A stretch of DNA of 64,000 nt. Source: Pacificibacter marinus (GTDB lineage Bacteria > Pseudomonadota > Alphaproteobacteria > Rhodobacterales > Rhodobacteraceae). The notes below the pieces were generated by a model. It did no database searches, was not told the DNA's origin, and saw only the letters and a program-made list of their open reading frames with translations. Of the stretch, positions 17,257 through 26,206 are shown in pieces (the first letter of the stretch is position 1; each line of letters begins with the position of its first letter). A program made the position numbers and the translations under genes. The DNA is taken from the NCBI RefSeq assembly GCF_018860665.1, contig NZ_JAHKPK010000055.1:124001-188000 (forward strand), read 5' to 3'.

Positions 17257-18015
17257 TTAAAATAAATCAAACAGGAGTTTTACAGCAAGGCTTGCTAAGA
17301 AGAAGAGGATGACTCGGTCAAAAACGCGCGCGCTGAATTTACTGCCGATCCATTCTCCTATCGGCATCGCAAAAGTGAGAGGTATCAATGCAAGTAAGCC
17401 GATGAGTGCGGTGTGGAACGTCATAATGCCGAAGCTGATTTGCATTGGCAGTTGCACCACGCACATGGCTGCGAAAAACGTCGATACGGTCAAGATGAAG
17501 GCGGGTCTGTCTAGTCGGATCGCGTTGAGGAATGTGACAGCGACTGGTGCTGAGATACCCACTGCGCCTTGAAGCACGCCGCCGATTATGCCAACGGAGG
17601 CAACCCAGCGACGCGCTTTGGTTTTCGTGATCCTTAGGTCGAGCTTTGAAAGCCTCAGGCCGATATAGACGACTATGATTACGATCATCACAAACTGCAC
17701 ATAGACGGGTTCTATCTTGGCCAAAACAAATGTGCCAAGACCAACGCCCAGTGCCCCAACAACAGCCAAAATTTTAACAAATACAGGGTCCACGGGCGCT
17801 TTCCTGAATTTCCAAACCTGTCGCAAGTTTGAAATCAGGTTTGGCACCACCATCACGGCAACAGCTACCCGTACGTCATAGATCGACGCAAGAACTGGCA
17901 CCGCAATAACGGGCAGTCCAGCGCCGGTTGCACCCTTTAAGATGCCACCGAGCGTCATAGCAATTGCGACGGCTATGAGCGCCCATGGGTCGGTGACAGA
18001 TATGTCCATATTCAT
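17257..18015 (-). CDS. TSUP/TauE-SafE family membrane permease
   Basis: A 252-aa inner-membrane protein with about seven to eight hydrophobic segments and the TSUP repeat motif GGILKGATGAGLPVIAVPVL (residues 23-42) and its weaker second copy GGVLQGAVGISAPV. Members export or import sulfite, sulfoacetate, sulfolactate or other organic anions. The ATG at 18015 lies one base beyond the stop of the TRAP permease gene, so translation is coupled to it. This tight link suggests a role in the same transport task, for example export of a by-product. Confidence 0.85.
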   Translation of the reverse strand: MNMDISVTDPWALIAVAIAMTLGGILKGATGAGLPVIAVPVLASIYDVRVAVAVMVVPNLISNLRQVWKFRKAPVDPVFVKILAVVGALGVGLGTFVLAKIEPVYVQFVMIVIIVVYIGLRLSKLDLRITKTKARRWVASVGIIGGVLQGAVGISAPVAVTFLNAIRLDRPAFILTVSTFFAAMCVVQLPMQISFGIMTFHTALIGLLALIPLTFAMPIGEWIGSKFSARVFDRVILFFLASLAVKLLFDLF

Positions 18016-18016
18016 T

Positions 18017-19906
18017 TTATGCCTGCAATTTTGGGTTTGACGTTGAACCTGCACGCAAGAACAAGACCAGTCCGACAAAGACCGCGATGCCAACCGCATC
18101 ACTTAGCCAAGATTGATACATCATGACGATTCCTGTCACGGCAAACACAATGCGTAGATTCAGTCCCAAAGTGCGTTGGAAGTAACCAACAACAGCGATT
18201 GAAAAACAGAACACGCTGAGCAGGCCTGTTGTCACAGATGCCACAATTTCTATAGGGGTGCCTTGCATCAAAAGCGCGGGTCCGAAGAAGAACATGAACG
18301 GCAAGATGTAGCTGGTGATGCCAAAGGCAAAGGCGGTCCAGCTTGTCTTGTTTATATCCGAACCAGCTATCCCTGCTGCGACATAGGACGCAAGGGCAAC
18401 GGGTGGGGTGATGGTTGAAATACATCCGTAGAAGAACACGAACAAATGCGCAGTTAAAACCGGCACACCCATTTCAACAAGGGCGGGGGCCACGACGGTC
18501 GCAAGGATAAGGTAGGCAGCCGTTGTGGGCAGCCCCATTCCGAGAATGATCGAGACGAACATCGTCAAGATCAACGCAATCAATGGCACGCCAGCAGAGA
18601 CGCCGATAATCAGGCCGGAAATCTTGGATCCAAGTCCGGTCATTGCCAAAATGCCAGCGATCAACCCCGCGCCCGCACAGGCTACGGCAATCGACATGAC
18701 GGAGTGCGTGCCAGATTCCAATGCGTCAAAGCATTTTGCGAAGAAACCGCGCAAGTCTCTGAATTCGAAAATAATGCATCCAAGAAGCAAAACACCGAGT
18801 GCTGTGAATGACGACTTGAACGGCGAATATCCAGAGACCATCATGCCAACGAGTAAAAAGAACGGGATCATAAACCGCAGACCCGGAATAAGGATGGCGC
18901 TTAACGGCAGTTCGTCTTCGTTTTGTGGCGCGGGCGCAATGCCCATTCTTTCGCCTTGTAGGTGTACCATGAAAAAGATCGATGTGAAAAACAAGATGGC
19001 AGGTATCAAGGCTGCGACCATAATTTCCGAATAGGGCACGCCGATAATTTCAGCCATGATAAAGGCCGCAGCCCCCATGACCGGTGGCATAAGTTGCCCG
19101 CCTGTTGAAACCACGGCTTCAATAGCGGCAGCTTGGTGCGGCTTATATCCTTCGCGTTTCATCATCGGGATTGTCATGGTGCCTGTGACGGCGACATTGC
19201 CTGCCGCAGATCCTGAAATCATACCGAGCAATGTGGAAAACACGACAGCTGTTTTTGCAGATGCAGCCTTAGACCCTTTGGTTAAGCGGCTGGAGATTTG
19301 GAAAAAGAAATCGCCCGCGCCAAAGACATTGAGGAATGATCCGAAGATCGAAAACATGATGATGAACGTGGCCGAGACGCCCAATGGAATGCCATAGATG
19401 CCCTCCGACGAGGTTGTCATAAACTCAGAGATCCGCGTCAAAGAATAGCCGCGAGAAGTGAACACTCCGGGCAAGATAGGAGAGATCAGCGGGTAGGCGA
19501 GAAAGATCAGAATAATACCAGCGAGAAACCAGCCGATCCGTCTGACAACGGCGATCATTACCAGTGCGATCACGACCATCCCGACTTGCGCATCGGTTGC
19601 TGTGGTGATCCCGCCAGACATGGCAATGTCTAGCCAACGTGAAAAGAGGTAATATCCGGTCCCCGCCGCCGCAACGGCCAAGCCGAGGTCCATCGCCAGC
19701 ATAAGCGGGCCTGTTTCTGGGCGGGTTTCCAACCGTCGCAATGCAAGCACCAGAAAAATAAGAACCAACATCACTGTTAAGTGTGTAATGCGCACTTCGA
19801 GTGTCGAAAAGGATGCAAAGCCTGATACAACGTAGAGGTGCCAAAGGCTGAGTCCAATAGCCATCCATCGGGTTGTAAAGGTGAGTGCTGACAGGGCTTT
19901 TTTCAT
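18017..19906 (-). CDS. TRAP transporter permease, fused DctQM type (TAXI system)
   Basis: A 629-aa inner-membrane protein. The N-terminal part (about 1-170) corresponds to the small four-helix DctQ subunit, and the rest is the large 12-helix DctM subunit, with typical segments such as SGSAAGNVAVTGTMTIPMM and GMGLPTTAAYLILAT. Such fusions work with TAXI-type binding proteins, and one lies immediately upstream. Uptake would be driven by a sodium or proton gradient. The gene follows the binding-protein gene after a terminator-like hairpin and is coupled to the TSUP gene downstream. Confidence 0.92.
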   Translation of the reverse strand: MKKALSALTFTTRWMAIGLSLWHLYVVSGFASFSTLEVRITHLTVMLVLIFLVLALRRLETRPETGPLMLAMDLGLAVAAAGTGYYLFSRWLDIAMSGGITTATDAQVGMVVIALVMIAVVRRIGWFLAGIILIFLAYPLISPILPGVFTSRGYSLTRISEFMTTSSEGIYGIPLGVSATFIIMFSIFGSFLNVFGAGDFFFQISSRLTKGSKAASAKTAVVFSTLLGMISGSAAGNVAVTGTMTIPMMKREGYKPHQAAAIEAVVSTGGQLMPPVMGAAAFIMAEIIGVPYSEIMVAALIPAILFFTSIFFMVHLQGERMGIAPAPQNEDELPLSAILIPGLRFMIPFFLLVGMMVSGYSPFKSSFTALGVLLLGCIIFEFRDLRGFFAKCFDALESGTHSVMSIAVACAGAGLIAGILAMTGLGSKISGLIIGVSAGVPLIALILTMFVSIILGMGLPTTAAYLILATVVAPALVEMGVPVLTAHLFVFFYGCISTITPPVALASYVAAGIAGSDINKTSWTAFAFGITSYILPFMFFFGPALLMQGTPIEIVASVTTGLLSVFCFSIAVVGYFQRTLGLNLRIVFAVTGIVMMYQSWLSDAVGIAVFVGLVLFLRAGSTSNPKLQA

Positions 19907-19938
19907 GGTGATCGGTCCAGTAAATTGCGACAGAAAAA

Positions 19939-19966
19939 CCCCGTCACATCTGGTGATGCGACGGGG
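19939..19966 (-). terminator. intra-operon hairpin between TRAP binding protein and permease
   Basis: Inverted repeat CCCCGTC-A-CATC / GATG-C-GACGGGG (11 pairs, one mismatch, 4-base loop) followed on the minus strand by TTTTTC. It probably stops part of the transcripts so that binding protein is made in excess of permease, as is common in TRAP and ABC operons. Confidence 0.75.
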
Positions 19967-19978
19967 CGATTTTACGAC

Positions 19979-20908
19979 TTAGCGTTCGTCAAAGTAACGC
20001 TTGGCGCCTGGGTGAAGGGGAACAGCAATATCATATGCGTCCTCTGCAACGATCTGTGCCGCATTGGCGTTCTCGGCTGCAAATTCATCCAAATGCGCGT
20101 AGATCGCTTTGGTCACTTGGTAGACTTTTTCCTCATCCGCATCAGCTTGCGTGATTAGAATGTTTTTCGTGCCGAGCAAGGTCAGCGGTGCATCAGTGCC
20201 GTAAGCTTCTGCAGGCACTTCAACGATAGAGTAGTAGGGATGCTTGGCGATGATTTCATTCAAACCTTCGGTTCCGATATCAACGAATGCGATATCAGCT
20301 GTTGTGCTCGTTTGGATCACCGCACCAGCGGGATAGCCTGACAAGGCAACTGCCGCATCTACTGAACCATCAGAAAGCTGGCTGAAACCATCTGCATAAG
20401 ACACGAAGCTTGGTGTTATGTCGCGAAAGCTCAGATCGTTGATTTCCATGACATCGCCAAGCAGGTTCAATGTGCCACCACCGGCGGGGCCTACAGCGAC
20501 ACGTTTGCCTTTGAGGTCCGCGATAGAGGTGACATCAGATCCTGCGAGCGTAACAATGTGTAAAACTGAGTTGTGCAATGTACCAATCGACGCGATTGCG
20601 ATGGGGTCTGCGTAAGGGGCCTGGCCTTCATGTGCAAAGAAGGATGTATTTGCGTTGCCGATGGCAAAGTCGAGTTCGCCGTTGCCAATCAGGCGCGGAT
20701 TTTCTGTGCCGCCAGAGGTCACAACGGGGACCATGGAGTAGCCTTCGGCGTATTTGTTCACAAGGTTAGAGGCCGCTTGGCCCACCGGATAGAACGCGCC
20801 GCCAAGACTTGCCGTTCCCATACGTAGCTCTTCTTGAGCCATAAGCGGTGATGCCATCAGCATCATGCCAAGTGAAACGCCGCGCGCGAATGTTTTGAAG
20901 TTAAGCAT
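19979..20908 (-). CDS. TAXI-family TRAP transporter solute-binding protein
   Basis: A 309-aa periplasmic binding protein. Signal peptide cleaved after PLMA (residue 24). The mature chain starts ELRMGTASLGGAFYPVGQAASNLVN, the TAXI family opening, and has the DLKGKRVAVGPAGGGT hinge and GYPAGAVIQTSTT segments. TAXI proteins bind small carboxylates such as glutamate, and related systems import dicarboxylates; the ligand here is unknown. GGGAGG lies before the ATG. The promoter region shares a 14-bp palindrome with the divergent cupin gene and with two other promoters of the malonyl-CoA cluster. Confidence 0.9.
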   Translation of the reverse strand: MLNFKTFARGVSLGMMLMASPLMAQEELRMGTASLGGAFYPVGQAASNLVNKYAEGYSMVPVVTSGGTENPRLIGNGELDFAIGNANTSFFAHEGQAPYADPIAIASIGTLHNSVLHIVTLAGSDVTSIADLKGKRVAVGPAGGGTLNLLGDVMEINDLSFRDITPSFVSYADGFSQLSDGSVDAAVALSGYPAGAVIQTSTTADIAFVDIGTEGLNEIIAKHPYYSIVEVPAEAYGTDAPLTLLGTKNILITQADADEEKVYQVTKAIYAHLDEFAAENANAAQIVAEDAYDIAVPLHPGAKRYFDER

Positions 20909-20975
20909 AGAATCCTCCCAGATCTTATTTTCCTCCCTTGGATGCTACTCTTTTGATCATTCTCGGGTCAATCAA

Positions 20976-20989
20976 AAATATCGATATTT
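20976..20989. promoter_or_regulatory. palindromic operator, copy 1 (TRAP/cupin divergent promoter)
   Basis: Perfect palindrome AAATATCGATATTT. The 12-bp core AATATCGATATT recurs upstream of matA and of the FAH gene. It lies 68 bp from the TRAP binding-protein start and 84 bp from the cupin start. A degenerate relative (ATCATCGACATT, 9 of 12 matches) lies at 21005-21016. Predicted site of the GntR-family regulator encoded at 25541-26206. Confidence 0.7.
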
Positions 20990-21072
20990 AAGCATTAGAA
21001 AATAATCATCGACATTTATTGCGTGCATTGCTACCGTTTGGCCTAGATTCTAGGTGAAAGGGGGACATCTCA

Positions 21073-21621
21073 ATGTCAAAAGGTATCAGGCGTGTCGTTA
21101 CAGGGCATGATGAAACAGGAAAAGCAATTGTCGTTTCCGATGACATCGCGACAAATGTCTTAAGCAGGCCAAATCGCCCAGGCGTGACGCTGACGAACTT
21201 CTGGAAAACAGAAGGCCATCCACAATTCGACGGACCAGATGAGACGCTCGACGGTCCTTTGGTGCTTAAACCACCAAAAAATGGCACAGTTTTCCGCTTT
21301 GTTGAATTTGAACCCGAAGACCCTGAAGTGATGAAAACGCTTGATGGTCGCGCTGCCTTTGCTGAAATGGGCGCTGCGGATCGGATCAAAGACAATCAAC
21401 GCCATCCTTTCATGCACCGCACGGACAGTGTTGATTATGCTGTCGTCGTCAAAGGTAAGATCGTGATGATGATGGATGAAGAAGAAGATGACCTTGTCTT
21501 GGAAGCTGGCGATGTGCTTGTTCAGCGCGGCAACAATCACGCTTGGTCAAACAAGTTCGACGAAACCTGTATTATCGCCTTTGTCCTGATGGATGCAGAT
21601 GGCGATGTAGATCGCTGGTAG
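21073..21621 (+). CDS. cupin-domain protein
   Basis: A 182-aa single-cupin protein. The cupin core is at about 115-175: the first motif contains HPFMHRTDSVDYAVVVKGKI and the second GDVLVQRGNNHAWSN. The usual metal ligands HxH...E are only partly kept (His in MHRTDS, His in NNHAWS), so metal binding is uncertain. Too short for a bicupin gentisate dioxygenase. AAAGGGGG precedes the ATG. Eleven bases separate it from the GST gene, so the two form an operon divergent from the TRAP genes and share the palindromic operator. Reaction unknown. Confidence 0.82.
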   Translation: MSKGIRRVVTGHDETGKAIVVSDDIATNVLSRPNRPGVTLTNFWKTEGHPQFDGPDETLDGPLVLKPPKNGTVFRFVEFEPEDPEVMKTLDGRAAFAEMGAADRIKDNQRHPFMHRTDSVDYAVVVKGKIVMMMDEEEDDLVLEAGDVLVQRGNNHAWSNKFDETCIIAFVLMDADGDVDRW

Positions 21622-21631
21622 GAGCAAAAAG

Positions 21632-22393
21632 ATGTTGAAATTATACCACGCACATCATTCAACGTGCAGTCAAAAAGTCCGCCTTGCTTTGGCTGAAAAG
21701 GGCTTGGAATACGAGAGCATCATCGTCGATTTGGCGAACAAAGGGCACCTGACGCCCGAATATCTTGCGATCAATCCAAACGGTGTTGTGCCAACGCTCG
21801 TGCATGACGACGATTCCATTATGGATAGCAGTGTCATCGTGGAATACATCGATGAGGTCTTCCCTGATCATCCACTTGTTCCCAAAGATGCTGTCGCTCG
21901 CGCAAAGGTACGCACTTGGATGCGGTTCCTTGAAGAAGTGCCCACTTACGCAGTGCGGGTTCCGTCTTTTAACAAAGCGTTCTTGTCGCGCTTTGATGGC
22001 CTTTCAAACGAAGAATTCGCCGACCAACAAGCGGGCCCGCGCCCTTTGCGCAAGCACTTCTATCTCAAAATGTCCAAAGATGGTTTTGGGTCAGATGCGG
22101 TTCAAGAAAGCATCGATCAAATGAAGCTCACCTGTGGACGAATGCAGCGTGCATTGGAAAACGGGCCTTGGCTTGCTGGCGATGAGTTCAGTCTTGCCGA
22201 TGTCGTCGCAGCGCCTCTGATCGACCGGATCGATGATTTAGGAATGGGTGATATTTGGACGGAAGAGTTCCCATTGGTACAAGATTGGTTTGATCGCCTC
22301 AAAGCGCGCTCTAGCTATGATGTCGCGATGTACAAAGGCGCACGCCTGTCTGAGACCCACGCCATTGCGGCCCTTCTTAAAGAAGAAAACTAA
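21632..22393 (+). CDS. glutathione S-transferase family protein
   Basis: A 253-aa protein with an N-terminal thioredoxin-fold GST domain (1-78) and a helical C-terminal domain (about 90-240). The likely catalytic region is HSTCSQKVRLAL (9-20), with Ser10 and Cys12 candidates; the glutathione-binding NGVVPTLVHDD and DSSVIVEYIDE motifs are present. AGGAG lies close before the ATG. In an operon with the cupin gene. Zeta-class GSTs isomerise maleyl-pyruvate or maleyl-acetoacetate before an FAH hydrolase acts, and an FAH gene under the same predicted operator lies nearby, but which activity this one has is not evident. Confidence 0.85.
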   Translation: MLKLYHAHHSTCSQKVRLALAEKGLEYESIIVDLANKGHLTPEYLAINPNGVVPTLVHDDDSIMDSSVIVEYIDEVFPDHPLVPKDAVARAKVRTWMRFLEEVPTYAVRVPSFNKAFLSRFDGLSNEEFADQQAGPRPLRKHFYLKMSKDGFGSDAVQESIDQMKLTCGRMQRALENGPWLAGDEFSLADVVAAPLIDRIDDLGMGDIWTEEFPLVQDWFDRLKARSSYDVAMYKGARLSETHAIAALLKEEN

Positions 22394-22570
22394 GGCTGAC
22401 GCGAAAGCCGCCCCCTGACATATATGTGCTAAGACAATCAGCCATGTCGCAAGTTTCACCCCACATCAATGGTGTTGGTGGACTTTGCGATGTGGCTGAA
22501 CTCATTTTAGATGTGAGGGACGTCGGACTTGATCGTGTTTTGAACCAAAACGCACTCAAATTTGTCAGGT

Positions 22571-22600
22571 AAAAAAAAGACGAAGCCAATCGGCTTCGTC
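22571..22600 (-). terminator. terminator of the matA-matB operon
   Basis: Perfect 9-bp inverted repeat GACGAAGCC/GGCTTCGTC with a 4-base loop, followed on the minus strand by eight T. Strong intrinsic terminator about 70 bp beyond the matB stop. Confidence 0.9.
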
Positions 22601-22669
22601 AAAGATGCCAAAAGGCATAAGTGCTTAAGTCTATATGCGGGGCGCTCGTCGTAAGTCCCCCGCCTTAGA

Positions 22670-24160
22670 TTAACTGCTGAATTCGTCTCTCAAAACATTC
22701 TTTTGGACCTTGCCCATCGTGTTGCGCGGCAGGGCATCGCGTAAGATGTATTTGCGCGGGTGTTTGAAACGGGCCAGCAGAGGTTCGACATGTGCCGCAA
22801 TGGTCTCAGGCGCAATGTCCGCGCCTTTTTCCAAGATCACGGCGGCCAAAACGCTTTCGCCGAAATCCGGATGTGGCACGCCAAAAACAGCGCTTTCAAC
22901 CACGCCATCGATGTCGTTGATCACGTCTTCGATTTCTTTGGGATAGATGTTGTAACCACCAGAAATAATCAGGTCTTTTTGGCGGCCAACGATGCTCACG
23001 CGCCCATCAGCAGATTTAATGCCAAGATCGCCGGTCATGAAAAAACCTGTCGTCCGCAGCTCTTCGGCCGTTTTTTCAGGCATGTTCCAGTAGCCTTGAA
23101 ACACGTTGTCCCCACGCACTTCGATCATGCCGATCTCGCCAGATGGAAGGGGCTCGCCTGTCTGTGCGTTGGTGATTTCCACCTCGGTTCCGGGCAATGG
23201 GTAGCCCACTGTGCCTGCGATGCGCGCGCCATCAAAAGGGTTTGATGTGATCATATTGGTTTCGGTCATGCCGTAGCGCTCAAGGATATGATGGCCTGTG
23301 CGGTCATGGAATGCGGTATGTGTTTCGGCCAAAAGCGGCGCAGATCCAGACACGAACAACCGCATCTTGGCGCAGAGGGCTTTGTCCATACGCGGATCGT
23401 CCAAAAGACGCGTGTAGAACGTGGGCACACCCATCAACATTGTGGATTTTGGCAATTCTTCGATAACGCTATCTTGGTTGAACGCGGCCATGAAACGCAC
23501 CTGAGCCCCCGCCAAAAGACTTGTATTCATTGCCACAAAAAGCCCGTGCGTATGGAAAATAGGCAAGGCGTGGATCAGGCGGTCTTGATCCGTGATTTGC
23601 CAAAGATCCGTCAATGAGGCCGCGTTTGACAACAAGTTTTTATGCGACAACATCGCGCCTTTAGAGCGTCCAGTGGTGCCGGATGTATACAAGAGTGCGG
23701 CCAGATCGTCTGGTCCGCGCGGACAGGTTGCGCATTGATCGCTTGCCGCATTGGCCGCCAGTGACAGCGTGCCGGTGCCCGTCATATCCAGCGTCAAAAC
23801 TTTGGCGTCAAACGCTTGCATCATCGCAGTGTCTTTGGCATCGCAGACAATCACGCGTGGACCAGAATCGCCGATAAAATAAGACAATTCTGACTGCGTG
23901 TAAGCTGTGTTCAGCGGCAGATAAACTGCACCGGTTTGGACCGCTGCCCCATAAAGCGCGATCGTATCAGCGGTCTTTGGCGCCTGCACCACGATACGGT
24001 CGCCTGCTTGGACTCCGGCATCTTTGAGGACATTGGCAAGTTGTGCCACGCGGCGCACAAATCCCGCATAAGTGATCGTCGACCCATCGTCGCAAATCAA
24101 AAAATTATTTGTATTGGTGGCGTGCGGCGCGATCAGGGCGTCATAAAGTGTATTGGTCAA
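22670..24160 (-). CDS. matB: malonyl-CoA synthetase
   Basis: This ANL-superfamily ligase makes malonyl-CoA from malonate, CoA and ATP. 496 aa, the MatB length. Visible motifs are the P-loop YTSGTTGRSKG (158-168), the GYNIYPKEIEDVI segment at the domain hinge, and the C-terminal catalytic lysine in NTMGKVQKN (about 482). Paired with malonyl-CoA decarboxylase: the two genes overlap by four bases (ATGA), which is the classical matAB arrangement and makes malonate or a methylmalonate-like acid the likely substrate. Ends before a strong terminator. Confidence 0.92.
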   Translation of the reverse strand: MTNTLYDALIAPHATNTNNFLICDDGSTITYAGFVRRVAQLANVLKDAGVQAGDRIVVQAPKTADTIALYGAAVQTGAVYLPLNTAYTQSELSYFIGDSGPRVIVCDAKDTAMMQAFDAKVLTLDMTGTGTLSLAANAASDQCATCPRGPDDLAALLYTSGTTGRSKGAMLSHKNLLSNAASLTDLWQITDQDRLIHALPIFHTHGLFVAMNTSLLAGAQVRFMAAFNQDSVIEELPKSTMLMGVPTFYTRLLDDPRMDKALCAKMRLFVSGSAPLLAETHTAFHDRTGHHILERYGMTETNMITSNPFDGARIAGTVGYPLPGTEVEITNAQTGEPLPSGEIGMIEVRGDNVFQGYWNMPEKTAEELRTTGFFMTGDLGIKSADGRVSIVGRQKDLIISGGYNIYPKEIEDVINDIDGVVESAVFGVPHPDFGESVLAAVILEKGADIAPETIAAHVEPLLARFKHPRKYILRDALPRNTMGKVQKNVLRDEFSS

Positions 24161-25455
24161 GACGCTGGTTCCTTTGTCTTTGCTTCTAGCTTTGCGGTCG
24201 ACAGGGTTTGCACAGTGCGCGACGCTTTAACGGTCGATCTCAGTGCAAAATTTTCATGATTTTTTTCGGTGTGATCAACATTATAGAGATAATTGACCAT
24301 CGCACCACGCGACTGTTTATATCCATTTTCAGAGCTATCCGCCCCCGCATGAACATCGTGAATTTCGGCACCATTTCCCAAATGGAACCGCGCGACAGGG
24401 TCATAGGGCAGGCCATCTCCGCGCTTGGCCGTCAAAAGATACCTTGCTGCCATCGCGCGCACGGTTTCGGCGCTGGCGCTGTCATCCAATACCGATTTGG
24501 CAGAGGATGTCAGGTCATCGTCGCTTTCAGGTGCTGCAAGCCAACGTGTCATAAGGGGGATTGGTGAGAGCGTAACAAAGGTATCGATGTTGGGGCAGGA
24601 CAAGGACAGTTCGGCCACGACTTGTTTGATCAACAGATTGCCAAAGCTGATACCAGTCAGTCCCTTTTGGCAGTTTGAGATGGAATAGAAAACGGCAACC
24701 TTCGCTTGATCTTCATCAAGGGGTGTACGGTTGTCGGATAGCAGCGCATCGATGGACCCTGGAATGTCAGCCGTCAGGGCGACCTCGACAAAAATAAGCG
24801 GTTCTTCGGGCATGGAAGGGTGGAAAAATGCAAAACAGCGGCGATCAGGTGGATAAAGTCTGCGGCGTAAATCATCCCAATCATCGATCTGGTGCACGGC
24901 TTCATAGGCGACGATTTTGTCCAAGATGCGCGCTGGCGTGTCCCAATTGATTTGCTTGAGCACCAAAAATCCGCGATTAAACCAACTGCGCAACAAATGT
25001 ACAAAATCAATGTTCGTCCGCGCGAGTTCGGGGTGCGTTTTTAGAAGTTTGAGAAGATCGACGCGCATTTCAACCAGCAAATGCGTGGCGCCAAACGGCT
25101 GGTTCAAGCGGCGCAATAATTCTTGGCGTTTTGGTTCGGCGGCTTTGCACAGTTCAGTAAACCCGGCTGGGCTTTTGGTTTCGGCGTAATCAGTTGCGAC
25201 TTTTGCAACATGTGCCGCGTCGACGTCCAGTTCCGAGTTGAGATACAGGAAAAACGCCAGTTTTTCGTCTTCGTTTAGATCGGCGTAGCGCGCAAGGATG
25301 GACGAGGCCAGCCTCAGTCCAGAGACTTCGCCCTCTGCAGACATAAGCGCGTCACAAAGCATGTAAATATCACGTTGATCATCTTTGCCGCGCACGGTGC
25401 TACTGCGGTCAAAGAGTTGGGACAATAGATCCCCGAGAAACCGATTTCGTTGCAT
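24157..25455 (-). CDS. matA: malonyl-CoA decarboxylase
   Basis: Converts malonyl-CoA to acetyl-CoA and CO2. 432 aa. The N-terminal helical domain (1-160) is followed by the GNAT-like catalytic domain with HPSMPEEPLIFVEVALT (about 211-227), FYSISNCQKGLTGISFGN (about 257-274) and TLSPIPLM, which hold the conserved Ser and His of the family. GGAG lies six bases before the ATG. First gene of matAB, preceded by the palindromic operator and the gntR gene. Confidence 0.93.
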   Translation of the reverse strand: MQRNRFLGDLLSQLFDRSSTVRGKDDQRDIYMLCDALMSAEGEVSGLRLASSILARYADLNEDEKLAFFLYLNSELDVDAAHVAKVATDYAETKSPAGFTELCKAAEPKRQELLRRLNQPFGATHLLVEMRVDLLKLLKTHPELARTNIDFVHLLRSWFNRGFLVLKQINWDTPARILDKIVAYEAVHQIDDWDDLRRRLYPPDRRCFAFFHPSMPEEPLIFVEVALTADIPGSIDALLSDNRTPLDEDQAKVAVFYSISNCQKGLTGISFGNLLIKQVVAELSLSCPNIDTFVTLSPIPLMTRWLAAPESDDDLTSSAKSVLDDSASAETVRAMAARYLLTAKRGDGLPYDPVARFHLGNGAEIHDVHAGADSSENGYKQSRGAMVNYLYNVDHTEKNHENFALRSTVKASRTVQTLSTAKLEAKTKEPAS

Positions 25456-25492
25456 TATAATCTCCAGCTATCCAAGACTCGCTGGAATAATT

Positions 25493-25504
25493 AATATCGA
25501 TATT
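25493..25504. promoter_or_regulatory. palindromic operator, copy 2 (matAB promoter)
   Basis: Perfect 12-bp palindrome AATATCGATATT, 38 bp upstream of the matA start and between gntR and matA. Identical core to the sites at 20976 and 26445. Predicted binding site of the adjacent GntR-family regulator. Confidence 0.72.
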
Positions 25505-25540
25505 TTTTAAACGCGTCCAATTAAATCGTCAAAAAAAGAG

Positions 25541-26206
25541 TTACGCATCCATTTCGCGTGCTAAATACTCGCCCGTCAGGCGGTAATGCTTCAGCAGACA
25601 AGTGCAGGCCAAATCCGCATTGTATTGAACTGCCGCTTCTAAAATTTCTTCGTGCTCAGCTGCAATGTCACGGCTTTGATATTTGCTGCCGCCCGCTGCA
25701 AGATTACGGTAGCGGATGTTTAAATCATAAAGCTGCGCGCAATAGCGTTCCAGCATTGGCGAGCCACTATTGGCCAATAACGCCATGTGAAATGTCTTAT
25801 GAGCCTCTTCAAAAACTTTGATGTCCTGTCCAACGGATTTACGCATACGATGGTGCGTCAGGATGAGTTGTTCTTCCCATTGAGGGGTGGCAGCGGCAAT
25901 GGATTTGCGCAGTGCAAGATCTTCCAACGTGCAACGCAGCTCTAAAATTTCCTCAAAATTTGCTTTATTGGCGGGGGCCGCGCGAAACCCGCGTTGGTCT
26001 ATCCGTTCAACAAGCATATCAGACGTCAGCAGGCTGAGTGCTTCACGCACAGGCGAGGCGCCCGTCTTCAGTAATCCGCGCAGTTGCTCGATCTTGAGCT
26101 TTTGACCTGCGGGTAATTCGCCCGTTAAAATCATATCGCGCAGAGTCATATAGGCGCCGTGTGTCGCGGAGCTTTCTTTGCCGCTCATGTCATCGTTCAT
26201 ATTCAT
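25541..26206 (-). CDS. matR: GntR-family regulator, FCD subfamily (MatR-like)
   Basis: A 221-aa repressor or activator. The N-terminal winged helix (about 15-80) includes GQKLKIEQLRGLLKTGASPVREAL, the GntR recognition region. The C-terminal FCD domain (about 90-215) has the conserved histidines in KTFHMALL, AEHEEILEA and LKHYRLT that bind a metal and acid ligand in FadR/FCD proteins. AAGGG precedes the ATG. It lies directly upstream of matAB on the same strand. The ligand is probably a carboxylic acid of the pathway. Its likely operator is AATATCGATATT. Confidence 0.9.
   Translation of the reverse strand: MNMNDDMSGKESSATHGAYMTLRDMILTGELPAGQKLKIEQLRGLLKTGASPVREALSLLTSDMLVERIDQRGFRAAPANKANFEEILELRCTLEDLALRKSIAAATPQWEEQLILTHHRMRKSVGQDIKVFEEAHKTFHMALLANSGSPMLERYCAQLYDLNIRYRNLAAGGSKYQSRDIAAEHEEILEAAVQYNADLACTCLLKHYRLTGEYLAREMDA

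Noticed and set aside
21073-21621. Cupin as gentisate 1,2-dioxygenase
   Set aside because: Gentisate dioxygenases are bicupins of about 340 aa; this is a single-cupin 182-aa protein with incomplete metal ligands.
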